Origin: an uncultured Opitutia bacterium
Lineage (GTDB): Bacteria; Verrucomicrobiota; Verrucomicrobiia; Opitutales; Opitutaceae
Length of the DNA: 34,545 nt
Direction: 5' to 3'
NCBI GenBank assembly: GCA_903900845.1
Contig: CAIUOU010000030.1
Span: 1 to 34,545, forward strand
Below, piece after piece: positions 9,762 through 16,888 of the stretch. Under the pieces are notes generated by a model. The model searched no databases, was not told the DNA's origin, and saw nothing but the letters and a program-made list of their open reading frames with translations. The position numbers and the translations under genes were made by a program. Each line of letters starts with the position of its first letter. Position 1 is the first letter of the stretch.

Positions 9762-10113
9762 GGGGCGGGGTTGGCCATATTCCGACGCCCGCGATTCCGC
9801 GACGCAACATCTCGAGCAACCGGCGGTGAGCATTGTGCCCAAGGCCGGAGCCCCGCCGGTGCGGCTTACTTCCTTTCTACCGGCGGGGCCGCTTTCCGTG
9901 ATTGCAAACCTAAGTCCAAACGGAATTTCTGGGACTCCCCCGACCGCACCCCCGGTCCTACCCGCTTGAAGCCTCAGTCTGACGCGACTGCATGCGCCCT
10001 CCCGTCGTTCTCCGCCCGCGGACGTGGTTCCGAAGCGAGAGACGACTGGATGAAAGACCATGTAAGAATGCAGACCTTTAAGCCGCGTCAGCAAGCGATT
10101 GGCTAAAGCAAAG
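9762..10113. other. Divergent intergenic region between the DUF1553 operon and the PAS-HTH gene
   Basis: This 352-bp gap holds the promoters of two divergent units. Its only clear structure is the perfect 11-bp inverted repeat at 9850-9889. No convincing -35/-10 pair was found on either strand. Confidence 0.6.
9850..9889. promoter_or_regulatory. 11-bp perfect inverted repeat between divergent genes
   Basis: The arm gccccgccggt (9850-9860) and its exact reverse complement (9879-9889) are separated by 18 nt that are visibly AT-richer than the arms. No gene ends nearby and no T-tract follows, which argues against a terminator. It lies 89 bp upstream of the DUF1553 start codon and 224 bp upstream of the PAS-HTH ATG, so it may be an operator or a hairpin in the 5' leader of the DUF1553 operon. 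Confidence 0.4.
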
Positions 10114-10743
10114 ATGCCGACGATCCGGGCCCAGAACGTGGCGATTCGCGGTTCTCGACTGGGAAACCTGCTCGAGGAGTTTCCGCATGCAGCGACGGTT
10201 GCCAACGCGGACAACCAGATCGTTTTTGTGAATCGCGCTTTTTCGTCCCTTTACGGTTGGGAGGAGGTGGAGATCCTCGGGCTCACCCCGCGCCTGATGG
10301 CGGGCCAGGACCATCCCGAAGCCAACCTGCGGGAGATCCGTCAGGCGATTTCATCCGCGACCTCCGGCTGGTGCGGGCAGTTGGAAAACATCACCAAGAC
10401 CGGCCGGAGGTTTCTCGCGCGGGTGTGGGCCGCGAGGGTGAAACCCGACGCCTCCCTGCCCCGACTGTATTACCTCGGACTCACCGTACCCGTGGAATCC
10501 GGCCTGCGACCAGAGGAGGAACTCACCTCGCGCCTGGCCGGCACGTTGTTGCGCGACAAGCACGCTCCTCATCCGGGAACCGAGCGACACACTCGCGCCC
10601 AGCAGATCGCCAACTTCCGGTCGCTCGGCTATTCCACCAAGGAGATCGCGACGATCCTAGGCGTGGAACCCAACACGATCAATGTGGCGCTGCATCGCGA
10701 GCGCCGTCGCACCAGCAGAGGCCAAGGCGGGGGCGGTTCGTAG
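10114..10743 (+). CDS. PAS-domain transcriptional regulator with C-terminal helix-turn-helix
   Basis: About 209 residues from the ATG at 10114; an in-frame TTG at 10099 is an alternative start, and neither has a clear ribosome binding site. Residues ~15-130 form a PAS domain (FPHAATVANADNQIVFVNRAFSSLYGW.., then the typical NITKTGRRFLARVWAARV strand). The C-terminus has a helix-turn-helix of the LuxR/sigma-region-4 type (GYSTKEIATILGVEPNTINVALHRERRR). A one-piece PAS-HTH regulator of this kind senses a small molecule, redox state or protein contact through PAS and binds DNA directly. It is divergent to the DUF1553-DUF1501 operon and could control it, but that is inference from position only. 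Confidence 0.82.
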   Translation: MPTIRAQNVAIRGSRLGNLLEEFPHAATVANADNQIVFVNRAFSSLYGWEEVEILGLTPRLMAGQDHPEANLREIRQAISSATSGWCGQLENITKTGRRFLARVWAARVKPDASLPRLYYLGLTVPVESGLRPEEELTSRLAGTLLRDKHAPHPGTERHTRAQQIANFRSLGYSTKEIATILGVEPNTINVALHRERRRTSRGQGGGGS

Positions 10744-10826
10744 GGTCAACGGAAGTGCGCAACCCGGGCACTCTTCCGCCGGGGCTCCGTCCCACGATCG
10801 GTGATTGACTGGCCGGGTCGGCTGGG

Positions 10827-11134
10827 GTGTCCGGCGAAAAGGCGTTGTGGCAGATCCGGCGCCGCGTTTTCCCGCTCCGCCTGCGGGCGGCCGACACGCT
10901 GCGGTTTCTGGTTTCCGGGCATGTCCTCACGGCGGAATGGGATCTCGTGCGTGACCTCGCCGGTTGCGACTCGGTCGAGGCCATCGGCGCGGCTTTCTCC
11001 AGCTACCGTCACTCTCCCTTCCCATGTCCGTCCCGCTGCGCGCGATCCTCGGTGAGCCGCGCCAGCAGCGCGCGGTGGCGCTGTATCGCACGTCCAAGGA
11101 CGCCTGGGGCGCCCGTCAAGGCCACGGGGCGTGA
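10827..11134 (+). pseudogene. Possible frameshifted coding remnant
   Basis: The 448-bp gap 10744-11191 contains no confident gene. In one forward frame, 10827 to about 11010 reads as normal protein with G/C-ending codons (for example RAADTLRFLVSGHVLTAEWD and GCDSVEAIGAAFSSYR). It then turns into Ser/Arg/Cys-rich nonsense. From 11024 another frame opens with an ATG and reads MSVPLRAILGEPRQQRAVAL and onward to a TGA at 11132-11134. The pattern suits a gene broken by a one-base shift near 11010-11024, or two tiny overlapping ORFs. I do not recognise the family. Confidence 0.25.
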
Positions 11135-11191
11135 CGGGACGCGGCCGGAACCTCGATCCGGAACCCGTGCGCCGAGGGGCGGAATAAGTCC

Positions 11192-11707
11192 TCAACCAAA
11201 GAGCACTTCCGAGGCGCAGCGCGCGGCGGCGCAGCGGTTTTCAACGGTCAGCTTCGCGAGGATGTGCTCGACGTGCGTCGCCACGGTGCGACGAGCGATG
11301 CCGAGGATCACCGCGATCTCCGGGTTCGTCTTCCCCTGAGCGATCCAGAACAGGACCTCCGCCTCACGTCTGGAGAGTCCGAGTCCCACCAGTTCCTCCG
11401 GCCCCCGACCCGGCGGTCGCATCCCGCCTGCCACCCGCCGGAGCTCGCCGTGGTGCTCCTCGGCGTAGCACTCCACCCAGAAGCAGCCGACGTTTCCGGG
11501 CGATTCGCCGCTGTCCGCCGGACCAACCGAATTTTTCACAACCACGCCACACCCGAAAGCGGAAGTCAGCAGACGCTGCATTCGATCTCGCAAGTCGCCG
11601 CTTCCGATGCCGGAGGGAGGAACCGGGAGGGCCTCGACGGCTGACGTGAGACCGCGTCCGAAAGGCGGCAAACCGGAATGGGCGGAGGAACTAATTAACG
11701 AGTGCAT
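11192..11707 (-). CDS. LuxR-type HTH transcriptional regulator (no receiver domain)
   Basis: A 171-residue protein. The C-terminal ~60 residues are a GerE/LuxR DNA-binding domain: LSRREAEVLFWIAQGKTNPE, then IAVILGIARRTVATHVEHILAKLTVENRCAA. The arrangement LSxREAEVL..GKTNxEIA..L.I..RTV..HV..I..KL is canonical. The N-terminal 105 residues show no receiver, PAS or autoinducer-binding signature that I can recognise; there are several Cys (Cys53, Cys75, Cys80). It lies downstream of, and on the same strand as, the response-regulator gene at 11794-12597, with an 86-bp gap containing a hairpin, so it is probably transcribed separately. Confidence 0.85.
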   Translation of the reverse strand: MHSLISSSAHSGLPPFGRGLTSAVEALPVPPSGIGSGDLRDRMQRLLTSAFGCGVVVKNSVGPADSGESPGNVGCFWVECYAEEHHGELRRVAGGMRPPGRGPEELVGLGLSRREAEVLFWIAQGKTNPEIAVILGIARRTVATHVEHILAKLTVENRCAAARCASEVLFG

Positions 11708-11771
11708 ACCGTAGCCTACAGGACGCCTTTCCGGTTGAACATCGGGTCCGGCGTATTTCCCCTCAGGCGGA

Positions 11772-11794
11772 ATCCACGGGGCCCCCTAGTGGAT
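11772..11794 (-). terminator. Hairpin immediately after the response-regulator stop codon
   Basis: Arms atccac (11772-11777) and gtggat (11789-11794) are complementary, with further G/C pairing inside. The stem starts at the stop codon of the minus-strand gene. There is no long T-run after it, so it may be a weak or Rho-assisted terminator, or a site shared with the downstream LuxR gene. Confidence 0.4.
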
Positions 11795-12597
11795 CAGCCG
11801 GCGACGGCCATCGTTCCCGCGACCGCGCTGGAGACGGCGGCGTGGACCAATTGCGCGCAATTGGTCAGGCTGAGCTTGCGCTTGATGCCCGCCCGATAGC
11901 TCTCGATCGAGCTTACGCTCACGCGCAGACGCCGCGCGATCTCGGAAGTGCCGAAAGCCTGACCGATGAGCAGAAAGACCTCGAATTCACGATCGCTCAG
12001 GCGCGAGGTGTGGTCAGCCCGGCCCTTTCCGATGTCATGCAGTTGTGAAACGATGAGATCGGTGACCGCCTCGCTGGCGTAAACCCGGCCGGCCACCACG
12101 CGCCGCACGGCCGAAATCAGCATCGCGGGCTCGGCCGACTTCATCACGTAACCCAGCGCACCGGCACGGAGCGCGCGAACCGCGTACCAAACCTCCGGGA
12201 ACGCCGAAAAAACGAGCATTCTGAGCCCGGGATACTTCTCGGCCGCCTGCCGGATGAAATCGAGCCCGCTCGGACCGTTAAGGTTCAACTCAAGGATCAC
12301 CAGATCAGGGCGTGACGCCGCTAGCATCGACCATGCCATGGCGGCGGAGTCAGCTTGGCGCGGCACGCAGTCTCCAGACATATCGCCCAGAAGCGCTATC
12401 GCTCCCGCCCTCGCCACGGGTTGTGTGTCCAGGACCAAAAGGTCCAAAGAGCTACCTGCCGAACGTGGCCTTACAGTGGGGGTTAGAATAACCCCGTCTG
12501 GTACTGCACAAGGTCGAGGAAGCAACTCCCTGGCAGGTTTTGGGACAAAGAAATCGGTTTTCCGGACAGCGGGACCGCGATTCTTAGATTCAGGCAT
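11794..12597 (-). CDS. NarL/FixJ-like response regulator with Glu at the phosphoacceptor position
   Basis: A 267-residue regulator with a receiver fold (about residues 51-172) and a LuxR/GerE helix-turn-helix (about 200-255: LSDREFEVFLLIGQAFGTSE, then IARRLRVSVSSIESYRAGIKRKL). In the receiver, the phosphoacceptor segment reads PDLVILELNLNGPSG, placing Glu103 where Asp is normal. The acidic pair is reduced to Asp57 in LLVLDTQP. The conserved Lys153 (GYVMKSAEP) and Ser131 remain. Glu at this place can mimic phospho-Asp, so the regulator may be constitutively active or controlled by other means. The ~50-residue N-terminal extension has no alternative Met and may be partly untranslated. No kinase is adjacent. 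Confidence 0.88.
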   Translation of the reverse strand: MPESKNRGPAVRKTDFFVPKPARELLPRPCAVPDGVILTPTVRPRSAGSSLDLLVLDTQPVARAGAIALLGDMSGDCVPRQADSAAMAWSMLAASRPDLVILELNLNGPSGLDFIRQAAEKYPGLRMLVFSAFPEVWYAVRALRAGALGYVMKSAEPAMLISAVRRVVAGRVYASEAVTDLIVSQLHDIGKGRADHTSRLSDREFEVFLLIGQAFGTSEIARRLRVSVSSIESYRAGIKRKLSLTNCAQLVHAAVSSAVAGTMAVAG

Positions 12598-12782
12598 GGT
12601 GAAATCCCTAGATCTATCTCTAGCTTCTGATTATCAGGACTTAACGCAATAACAAGGGGGGGGTGGGGGGGGGTAACTGAGAGGTTAAATGAGAAAAATT
12701 CTCACCGAACGCAATAACTTTTCAAGAAAGCCGGCTCGTTTTGACCGCGGAGAGCTCTGGTTTCGCGCGCCGCAAAAGCGGA
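12598..12782. promoter_or_regulatory. AT-rich control region with duplicated 11-mer, short palindromes and G-tracts
   Basis: Upstream of the response regulator (minus strand) the composition falls sharply from the surrounding high GC. The 11-mer aacgcaataac occurs twice in direct orientation (12643-12653 and 12708-12718). Short palindromes are ctgat-t-atcag (12627-12637) and gagaa-aaa-ttctc (12691-12703). Between the 11-mers lies G8-T-G9 (12656-12673). The paired 11-mers look like binding sites for a regulator, possibly the neighbouring gene product; the G-tracts could form a quadruplex or vary in length. Confidence 0.5.
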
Positions 12783-13445
12783 TCACTTCGGCAGATGCCC
12801 GCCGTAACCCCGGCGGATAAGCTCGCGCACCGCCTCGGCGACTTCGGCTGGGATGGACACCCTCACCTGCCAACCGCGCTCCGGATAAACGCGGAGGCGC
12901 TCGGCGTCGCCCACCAGTTCCTCGATCAGGTCGCGGATGGTGCGACCGGGCGCGAGATCCCCCGCGAACGGGACACGGGCGGCGGCGAAATCGGCCCGGA
13001 GCCCGGGCCAATGGATCGGGAGCGTGGCGCGGCCGCGCGCCAGCATGTTGGGCTTGGCCACGAGGATGATCGACCGCACACCACGGGCCTCGAGCAACGG
13101 GCGGGCGAGCCGGATATTGTCGGCGGTGTTGCGCGCCGCAGGCTCGATGATCAGGGCTTCCTCCGGCAGCCCGAGTTCGCGGGCGCGGTCGGCGAAAGCG
13201 TGCGCCTCCCCGCGGGGGAAAAGGCCCTCGGTGAAGTTGCCGCTCGCTCCGGAGAAGCAGACGAGCCGGACCCGTCCGGCGCGGAACAACTCCACGCAAC
13301 GATCGGCGACGCGAATATCGTAGCTGCCCAAACCGAGCGCGGCGTCAGCTGGTGCCGGCTCCTCATGCGCCGACTGCCAGTCCCAAAGGATTCGCGCGAG
13401 ATCGAGATCGGCGGGAGGGACGGAACCGGGCGCAGGTGCGGTCAT
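12783..13445 (-). CDS. YdcF/SanA-like (DUF218) family protein
   Basis: A 220-residue protein of the DUF218/YdcF group. The signs are LGLGSYDIRVADRCVELFRA, VRLVCFSGASGN, the segment EAHAFADRARELGLPEEALI, and EPAARNTADNIRLA, matching the family pattern in which a conserved Glu and the 'xTxxNA/D' segment line the pocket. There is no membrane anchor or signal peptide, so it resembles cytosolic YdcF (reported to bind S-adenosylmethionine) more than the membrane-bound SanA/ElyC. The start at the ATG 13445 precedes a natural N-terminus. It is followed on the same strand by the long AT-rich control region of the response regulator, so the two are not one operon. The physiological role of the family is poorly known. 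Confidence 0.85.
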   Translation of the reverse strand: MTAPAPGSVPPADLDLARILWDWQSAHEEPAPADAALGLGSYDIRVADRCVELFRAGRVRLVCFSGASGNFTEGLFPRGEAHAFADRARELGLPEEALIIEPAARNTADNIRLARPLLEARGVRSIILVAKPNMLARGRATLPIHWPGLRADFAAARVPFAGDLAPGRTIRDLIEELVGDAERLRVYPERGWQVRVSIPAEVAEAVRELIRRGYGGHLPK

Positions 13446-13548
13446 AGCAGCGGGGAATCTGGGCAGTGCACGCGTTCCGAAGCCGCATGGCGAGCTGAAG
13501 GGCGCGCCGGGCGGGCACGGCTGGCCAGGCGGTCAGGGACGCGATCGC

Positions 13549-13908
13549 TCAGCGGGATCGCGCCCACCGGACGCCTCGCGCCACCAGGCCGCCAATCCCC
13601 AGCAGCCAACCCGCCGGGTAGGGCAGGATCAGCACCACCCACCACCAGGAATACCCCCGCTCCCCGCCCAAACCGCCCCGTGAACTCAGGAAAAACATCA
13701 TTGCCACACCCGTGGCCGTCAGGGCGAAAACGCTGATCCAGAGCGCCAGCCTCCGCTGCTTCCCCACCCTCAGGATTTCACCCGCCAGCAGGAGCGCACT
13801 CCCACCCAGCACGACGACGGAACCCTCGAGCGGATCAACCGCGCCTACGACAAAGGCCACCGCACCCGATGCGGACAAAAAACGCGCCCGACGAGATCGT
13901 GCGTTCAT
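13549..13908 (-). CDS. Small hypothetical membrane protein
   Basis: A 119-residue protein with a basic N-terminus (MNARSRRARF) and about four hydrophobic segments: ~11-30, ~32-46, ~54-73 and ~86-108 (WWWVVLILPYPAGWLLGIGG), ending in a basic tail. The charge distribution and codon use look like a real gene. No family was recognised. It lies 103 bp upstream of the YdcF gene on the same strand and could be co-transcribed with it. Confidence 0.6.
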   Translation of the reverse strand: MNARSRRARFLSASGAVAFVVGAVDPLEGSVVVLGGSALLLAGEILRVGKQRRLALWISVFALTATGVAMMFFLSSRGGLGGERGYSWWWVVLILPYPAGWLLGIGGLVARGVRWARSR

Positions 13909-14083
13909 GAGCGTGCGATAAAGACTCTGCCGAAAATAAATCCACCTCGGCCGGGTTTTCAGCTTCGGCCGTGACCGGGACCAACCGGCGAGCTGCGCAA
14001 CCTCATCAAGAGGTCCACTGCCCTTGCGGTCTGACGCCAGTCAGCCGCTGGATTCGGCCTGCCAGCCGTAGGCTCGGCGGAGG

Positions 14084-14103
14084 CTGGCGGAGAGGGGGGG
14101 ATT
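14084..14103 (+). repeat. Direct repeat of the tRNA-Ser 3' end (att-like, distal copy)
   Basis: The sequence ctggcggagagggggggatt is identical to 15043-15062. Similarity continues for five more bases with two mismatches (attttaac versus attcgaac), so the copy spans the CCA end, acceptor strand and part of the T-arm. The bases ccagcc..ggctgg just before it also form a small inverted repeat. Confidence 0.7.
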
Positions 14104-14230
14104 TTAACAAGAACATCCGCGGCGCTAATAACTGCAGAAGAGGTCGAGTGCTGCCGGTTCCTCGAGCGCTCTTCTTCTCCCGATCGCAGTGGGCAACTGG
14201 CAGGCGCCGCTGTCGAAATCGTGTCTGACC

Positions 14231-14258
14231 TTGCCAGTGGTTTCGCGTGCAGTAATTT
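14231..14258 (+). promoter_or_regulatory. Candidate promoter of the toxin-antitoxin operon
   Basis: TTGCCA (14231-14236) and TAATTT (14253-14258) are separated by 16 bp; the ATG follows 7 bp after the -10. The start point would then fall at or next to the ATG, implying a leaderless or nearly leaderless mRNA. No Shine-Dalgarno sequence is visible. Confidence 0.4.
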
Positions 14259-14265
14259 TCGACCC

Positions 14266-14493
14266 ATGAGCACCCTGCAAGAGATTGAAGCTGCTATCCT
14301 CCGTCTGCCGGAGAGCGATCGGCTGCACCTTGCTGACACGCTCTTGGGGAGCCTTCCCCTGCCGCCAGCTGCTCACGAACCCGACGAGATAATTGCCGAG
14401 GCACTCCGTCGAGATGCGGAGCTTGAAAGCGGCCGAGTGCAGCCGCTGAGCGAAGAGCAATTCTGGGCAGGGGTGCGGCGCTCGCGCGGATGA
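14266..14493 (+). CDS. Addiction-module antitoxin (PF09720-like)
   Basis: A 75-residue acidic protein with the pattern of the 'putative addiction module component' family: EIEAAILRLPESDRLHLADT, then LLGSLPLP, and a C-terminal ELESGRVQPLSEEQFW. Such antitoxins have a short N-terminal helical region and a flexible tail that wraps the RelE/ParE partner. The start is the ATG at 14266; an in-frame GTG at 14221 would add residues overlapping the candidate promoter. The stop overlaps the toxin start by 4 nt (ATGA at 14490-14493), the usual antitoxin-first arrangement. Confidence 0.88.
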   Translation: MSTLQEIEAAILRLPESDRLHLADTLLGSLPLPPAAHEPDEIIAEALRRDAELESGRVQPLSEEQFWAGVRRSRG

Positions 14494-14789
14494 CGCTGGA
14501 GTTCCATCCGGCCGTTCAGCAGGACTTCAACGCGGCGATCGATTATTATGCCGCAGAAGGCGGCGGGCACTTGGCAGATCGGTTGGAGGCTGAAATGCGG
14601 GACTGTCTGGCGGCGATTAAGTCCGAGCCGCGGCAGTTTGCGTTTTACCAAGGTACCACCGCATTCCGACGGATTCGACTCCGCCATTTTCCTTACGTTG
14701 TCGTCTATCGCGAGAAACTGGACGTCGTGAGGGTCACGATTCTCAAGCACGAGAAACGCCACCCACGTTTCGGTATGAATCGGTGGTGA
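14490..14789 (+). CDS. RelE/ParE-superfamily toxin
   Basis: A 99-residue protein of the RelE/ParE fold. It opens with EFHPAVQQDFNAAIDYYAAE and ends with FRRIRLRHFPYVVVYREKLD followed by VVRVTILKHEKRHPRFG, the characteristic 'R(R)..L..FPY.v.Y' strand pair and the C-terminal H..R.P..W-like tail. Members act either as ribosome-dependent mRNA nucleases (RelE) or gyrase poisons (ParE); the text does not settle which, and this branch usually pairs with PF09720 antitoxins. It is translationally coupled to the antitoxin by the 4-nt overlap. It is the only cargo gene pair between the two att-like repeats. Confidence 0.9.
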   Translation: MTLEFHPAVQQDFNAAIDYYAAEGGGHLADRLEAEMRDCLAAIKSEPRQFAFYQGTTAFRRIRLRHFPYVVVYREKLDVVRVTILKHEKRHPRFGMNRW

Positions 14790-15042
14790 CACGCTTCGAC
14801 GCGTCCGGCATTTTAACGGTTGGTCGGTTTTGGCGCGAATTCGCCCCGAAAGTTTTGGCTTCCATACCACTCGCCTGGTGACGGCCGCTGGGACAAGCGC
14901 ACGCCAGAAGTACGCACGATGCTGCGTCGTTGCTTGGCTGCTTACGGAAAATCTTGGCCGTGAGGGAAAAGGCCGATTGAGGCGAAAGAGAGTTTCCCTC
15001 TGCAGTGACCATGGGCCAGCCAGTCGTTGTCTTGAGAAAAAA

Positions 15043-15133
<91 letters not shown>

Positions 15134-15359
15134 GGGTGCCCGTCCGGAAGTTTTTTCAACGTCCGGCGGTTGGCGAAGGGGCAAGGAAGGTCGCCGCCGA
15201 GACGAGGGTCAACCGCAAATCTGGGACGCCGTGAAAGATGCGCTGGGTGGTGATTTCGATGGGGCAGACCCGCTAATTTACCGCGGCCGTCCTGGCGGAA
15301 CTTGCCCTCGCGGGGTATTTCGCGACGAATTCGCTCGTTCCCCATCCGCCTCCGCCCCG

Positions 15360-16049
15360 ATGCCCAAATCCGAGCCGAAACCCTCCGTCGCTCCCGGCCG
15401 CGCTTGCCGCGTTTGGATCACGGAGGATCACCTTTCGATCCGCCAGCTCCTGCAGTCATTCATTTCCCTGCAGCCTGGCTTCGTGGTGGCCGGCTCCAGC
15501 CCGGACGCCCCCCCGGCGCTCGGCGCGGCGCGCGCCGGTGAGGTCGACATCGTCATTCTCGATCTGATGCTGCGCGGAGACGGCGGCATCGCCGCGCTGA
15601 TGAAGCTGGGCGAACTGGCCCGCCCGCCGCGCGTGCTCATCTACTCCGCCACCTCCACCGCCCACTCACTGCAACTCGCGCTCGCCCACGGGGCCGCCGG
15701 CTACGTCGAGAAGAGCGACTCCCTCGATGAATTGAGCCTCGCGCTGAGCCGGCTGCGGGAGGGCGGCATGCATTTCAGTCCGGGGCCGAGCCGGCTGCTG
15801 ACCACCCTGCTGCGGCCCGAGGTGCGCGGCCGCCGGCGCGGCGAGGATATCGAGTTGAAAGTCCTGGAGAAACTCGCCCGCGGCGTGGCGGTAAAGGCCG
15901 CCGCCCATGAGCTCGGCCTCTCCGTGCAGAAGGTTTACCGCGTGCGCCAGACCCTGATGGAGCGAGCCAACGCGCCCACGGCGCAGGACCTCACCCGCTA
16001 CGCGATCGAGATGGGTCTGGTCGGGGCCCACCGAGCGGACATCAGCTGA
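15360..16049 (+). CDS. Response regulator: receiver plus divergent LuxR-like HTH
   Basis: A 229-residue protein from the ATG at 15360; a GTG at 15231 is in frame, but the added residues do not look like protein. The receiver (residues ~16-135) is complete: acidic pair Glu22-Asp23 (VWITEDHLSIRQ), phosphoacceptor Asp68 (VDIVILDLMLRGDGG), Ser96 and Lys118 (GAAGYVEKSDS). The C-terminal part has a helix-turn-helix (LKVLEKLARGVAVKAAAHEL then GLSVQKVYRVRQTLMERANA) placed like GerE but with little sequence match to classical LuxR. A tail of the form QDLTRYAIEMGLV ends the protein. It is the first gene of the signalling cluster and shares this architecture with the next gene, 101 bp downstream, which has lost the phosphoacceptor. 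It is probably the DNA-binding output of one of the cluster kinases. Confidence 0.88.
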   Translation: MPKSEPKPSVAPGRACRVWITEDHLSIRQLLQSFISLQPGFVVAGSSPDAPPALGAARAGEVDIVILDLMLRGDGGIAALMKLGELARPPRVLIYSATSTAHSLQLALAHGAAGYVEKSDSLDELSLALSRLREGGMHFSPGPSRLLTTLLRPEVRGRRRGEDIELKVLEKLARGVAVKAAAHELGLSVQKVYRVRQTLMERANAPTAQDLTRYAIEMGLVGAHRADIS

Positions 16050-16150
16050 GCCGGCCCGGGCCGCGCGGGCGGTCGCCGGCGGGCGAACGGCTGATTCGGC
16101 GGCGATTTTTGTTGGGTGGCTCCCCGCTCTCCGCCCTCATCTGGGTAATA

Positions 16151-16888
16151 ATGCATCAGGAAACGAGGACCGCGGAGCCTTGGGCTGGGGTTAAACCCAA
16201 GCGGATCCTGATCGTGGAGCCTCTGGAGCTCTTCGCCGCGATGCTCGCCGACACGCTGCGCGCCCAGTCCGGTTTCACGGTTGTGGCTCGCCTCGGCACC
16301 GCCGCCGAAGCGGAGACGGCCCTCGAAAACCGCAGAATCGACTTGGTGCTGCTCAACTTGTCGCTTCCTGACCGGGGCGGACTGGAACTCATCGCCGCCC
16401 TCGGCGAACGGAAGCACCCGGCCCGGATCGTGGTCTGCACCTCGGTGAACCACCCTTCGGCCATCGCCACGGCTTTCGTCCTGGGCGCGCACGCGTTTGT
16501 TGAAAGATCCAGCGGATTGCCGGAACTCGTCGCCACGCTGCGCCGGGTCGCGCGCGGGGAACACTGTCTCGGTCCCCGCGCGGCCGAGGTGCTCCGCAAC
16601 CACGCGAGCGGCCGGGAGGAAACCGAAGTGCTCCAAGCCACCGATCTCACGGTGCTGCGGCGCCTCGCGCTCCGCGAGCCAGTCCGCGACATCGCCGCCA
16701 GCCTCAACCTCTCGGCCTCGGGCGTCTACAAGGTGCGCCGGCGCATCGCCCGCGCGACCGGCGCCCGCACCAAACGCGATTTTCATCGGGCCGCCCTCAC
16801 CCTGGGCCTCGTTCCCGGCGAACCCGTTGGCGCGGCAATCGACGATGGTGCAACCGCCGCCACGGATCGGATAGGCGCCGGCCCATGA
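16151..16888 (+). CDS. Response-regulator-like protein with a non-phosphorylatable receiver (Asp to Asn)
   Basis: 245 residues from the ATG at 16151; a TTG at 16109 is an alternative. The receiver fold (~17-135) is recognisable, but its key residues are changed: the acidic pair is reduced to Glu23 (ILIVEPLELF), the phosphoacceptor is Asn69 (IDLVLLNLSLPDRGG) and the invariant Lys is Arg119 (GAHAFVERSSG). The C-terminal HTH (LRRLALREPVRDIAASLNLS, then ASGVYKVRRRIARATGARTK and a DFHRAALTLGLV tail) matches that of the gene just upstream, so they are paralogues. The protein should not be phosphorylated in the normal way and may act as a constitutive or protein-controlled DNA binder. Its stop overlaps the next start (ATGA, 16885-16888), coupling it to the small HATPase protein. 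Confidence 0.88.
   Translation: MHQETRTAEPWAGVKPKRILIVEPLELFAAMLADTLRAQSGFTVVARLGTAAEAETALENRRIDLVLLNLSLPDRGGLELIAALGERKHPARIVVCTSVNHPSAIATAFVLGAHAFVERSSGLPELVATLRRVARGEHCLGPRAAEVLRNHASGREETEVLQATDLTVLRRLALREPVRDIAASLNLSASGVYKVRRRIARATGARTKRDFHRAALTLGLVPGEPVGAAIDDGATAATDRIGAGP

Noticed and set aside
6645-10106. A 1153-residue open frame on the plus strand
   Set aside because: It is antisense to the DUF1501/DUF1553 genes, rich in Arg/His/Gln/Ala without any domain, and is explained by high-GC third-position bias.
12741-13736. Plus-strand open frame of 331 residues
   Set aside because: It is antisense to the YdcF-like gene and part of the membrane-protein gene, and has no recognisable domain.
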